DNA from: Desulfuromonadales bacterium
GTDB taxonomy: Bacteria; Desulfobacterota; Desulfuromonadia; Geobacterales; Pseudopelobacteraceae
Reading direction: 5' to 3'
Length of the DNA stretch: 6,667 bases
Assembly (NCBI GenBank): GCA_015688915.1
Contig: JAATGX010000112.1
Coordinates: 1 to 6,667 of the forward strand
The first letter of the stretch is position 1; every line of letters starts with the position of its first letter. Made by a program: the position numbers and the translations under genes. The notes below the pieces were generated by a model. The model searched no databases, had not been told where the DNA came from, and saw nothing but the letters and a program-made list of their open reading frames with translations. Positions 6,401 to 6,667 of this stretch are shown piece after piece.

Positions 6401-6667
6401 CCGTGCCGGTGGCCTCTCCCATGCCCCAGATTGGCGTCAAGCTGCCGGGCGGCGGCAATATCCAGATCATCCCCATGGCGCGGTCCATAGACGGCACCTA
6501 CAACAACAGCGTGACCACGGTGAACGCCGCCTGTTGGAGCAAATGCAAGTCCACCAGCACCTTCAACAAGGACGGCGCCGGTGGCGGCCTAGTCCTCAAC
6601 CTGTCGTGCGATTCCAGCGCCTATTGCGCCCCCCATACCATCAGCCCCGTCTATGTGGAGGACGCCC
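3484..6667 (+). CDS. PilY1-like secreted protein (type IV pilus tip/adhesin family), 3' end outside the window
   Basis: The frame is open from the ATG at 3484 to the window end: 1061 residues without a stop, in line with a PilY1-family protein well over 1000 residues long. Shine-Dalgarno GAGGTG (3473-3478) lies in the preceding gene. Residues 1-26 are a signal peptide. The N-terminal region has a calcium-type loop D68-LD-SDG-RLE (68-76), then YYGYFDPYKCY (85-95) and WSGNVLNWLTMSRMDVMRKVL (129-149), all signatures I associate with PilY1 homologues of Geobacter and Myxococcus. Residues about 320-450 resemble a PA14 domain (LDSDDGAELLVG at 343-354, GWYRLVV 417-423, VRLWV 434-438). Two similar Cys motifs occur at 207-222 and 621-637. 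Later family marks are NPIAEIMYEGLRYFAGK (748-764) and CAKPFALVLSDINPSYDGDQ (808-827). There are 30 cysteines and no CXXCH. The canonical C-terminal beta-propeller is not reached. PilY1 proteins act at the pilus tip or cell surface in adhesion and pilus function; that role here is inference, and no minor pilin genes are in view. Confidence 0.88.
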   Translation, partial: MRRPILLALAALVPAILAGPAPAGAAVPAATNYCNIPPFVAQVVPPLVLLEMGRDQRMYYTAYNDASDLDSDGRLEIGYDHSIDYYGYFDPYKCYTYSGSGASSDAATNRFNPASVTTDKFCSASGGQWSGNVLNWLTMSRMDVMRKVLYGGHRSTDTATSGSTAGVTVLERGYIPQETHSWSKEFTGRLCQYTGSDSTQPPYRGMCVVDSDCDAATGYAQCADRSRQLVGIGAAPQPTVCSASVTAKWATSGQAGWNKILWAKYTHSSTMDDQYQCGNDSASLNTSFTPTSFNSFGFANDFNDPNLTPDNPSGYAALPNSNLMVVTEFQVTSGKTGNWQFILDSDDGAELLVGVSATSPTFTNVASAYGCHSACFLPSANSGTDVNPNNYDYTTNCTGSGTTPNIVAGTYNATATGWYRLVVHQTNKGGSNGVRLWVKRPGDSSWSIFGTTILGNGNLRAPNITTSPDNRCSIQTQDFINTGTPTTGSITAQRHLFCSTTDSVSGNGSSNTGVTDFVPGPPLLKMIPNSTHRKWEWGAKETTECDWAAAPGVTSANGTTGFQYITRVQVCNSSVGLESNCRKYTDSSSGAVTYKPSGLLQKYGEGQAGDKVCSKQFSKTCIQDSDCTSLTPFGGLCVQRAPMYFGLITGSFTKNLSGGVLRKDISAITDEYSLNNGVFNFSGSGNAGSASDLPQGNLIRTIDRLRLVGYNYGSSVGYNGTPPFGGPCNNGNSWLSPFLEGNCRDWGNPIAEIMYEGLRYFAGKATPVFDSATSSALDSWISAKQTWGTPASGTTTPSYQPYQIFPGCAKPFALVLSDINPSYDGDQLPGSRFPVVTSSGTVAGANAAGQVSGGAAATYTEDANRPALGINVGTLLDSIGTAEGINGANWFVGQTSLDNYDGLCTSKTSATNFSYLRGLCPEEPSKFGTYYSAAVSYYGKTLLQSAVQNAVNSNQKDANNLALMSVPNVTTYAVPVASPMPQIGVKLPGGGNIQIIPMARSIDGTYNNSVTTVNAACWSKCKSTSTFNKDGAGGGLVLNLSCDSSAYCAPHTISPVYVEDA

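Overview
The window reads as GC-rich chromosome from a Geobacter-like member of the Desulfuromonadia. This is an inference from content: a histidine kinase with an NtrC-family (sigma-54) regulator, a DsbC-like thiol isomerase carrying a CXXCH motif, a PilY1-like protein with signatures I associate with Geobacter and Myxococcus homologues, and a C/G-tract palindromic repeat of a type common in those genomes. All five genes are on the + strand. The first and last are cut by the window edges.

Region 1 (1-2132) is a two-component system. The 3' part of a sensor histidine kinase starts a few residues before its H-box. A complete 454-residue response regulator follows, with receiver, AAA+ sigma-54 activator and Fis-type HTH domains. 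Between them lies a 78-bp palindromic repeat (659-736) made of two strong hairpins inside an outer inverted repeat. It supplies the last codons and the stop codon of the kinase.

Region 2 (2133-2303) is the only sizeable intergenic space, 171 bp and relatively AT-rich. It holds a good candidate sigma-54 promoter (GG-N10-GC, 2253-2266) ending 37 bp before the next gene. About 100 and 140 bp upstream of the predicted transcription start are two near-identical 14-bp sites in opposite orientation, where an NtrC-type activator would be expected to bind. Three GTTAT/ATAAC half-sites spaced exactly 11 bp lie nearer the promoter.

Region 3 (2304-6667) is a probable three-gene operon for exported proteins: a DsbC/DsbG-like periplasmic disulfide isomerase, a 109-residue exported protein of unknown function, and a large PilY1-like secreted protein (at least 1061 residues, 3' end outside the window). 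The PilY1-like gene starts one base after the stop of the small gene, with its ribosome binding site inside that gene, so the two are probably translationally coupled. The PilY1-like part contains 30 cysteines, a DxDxDG calcium-type loop, a PA14-like beta-sandwich region and two short Cys-rich repeats.

Working model (inference): the two-component system controls, through sigma-54, an operon that makes a type IV pilus tip/adhesin-like protein together with a dedicated disulfide-folding enzyme and a small periplasmic partner. The most unusual points are the apparent heme-c motif on the isomerase, the PA14-like insertion in the PilY1-like protein, and the paired enhancer-like sites.
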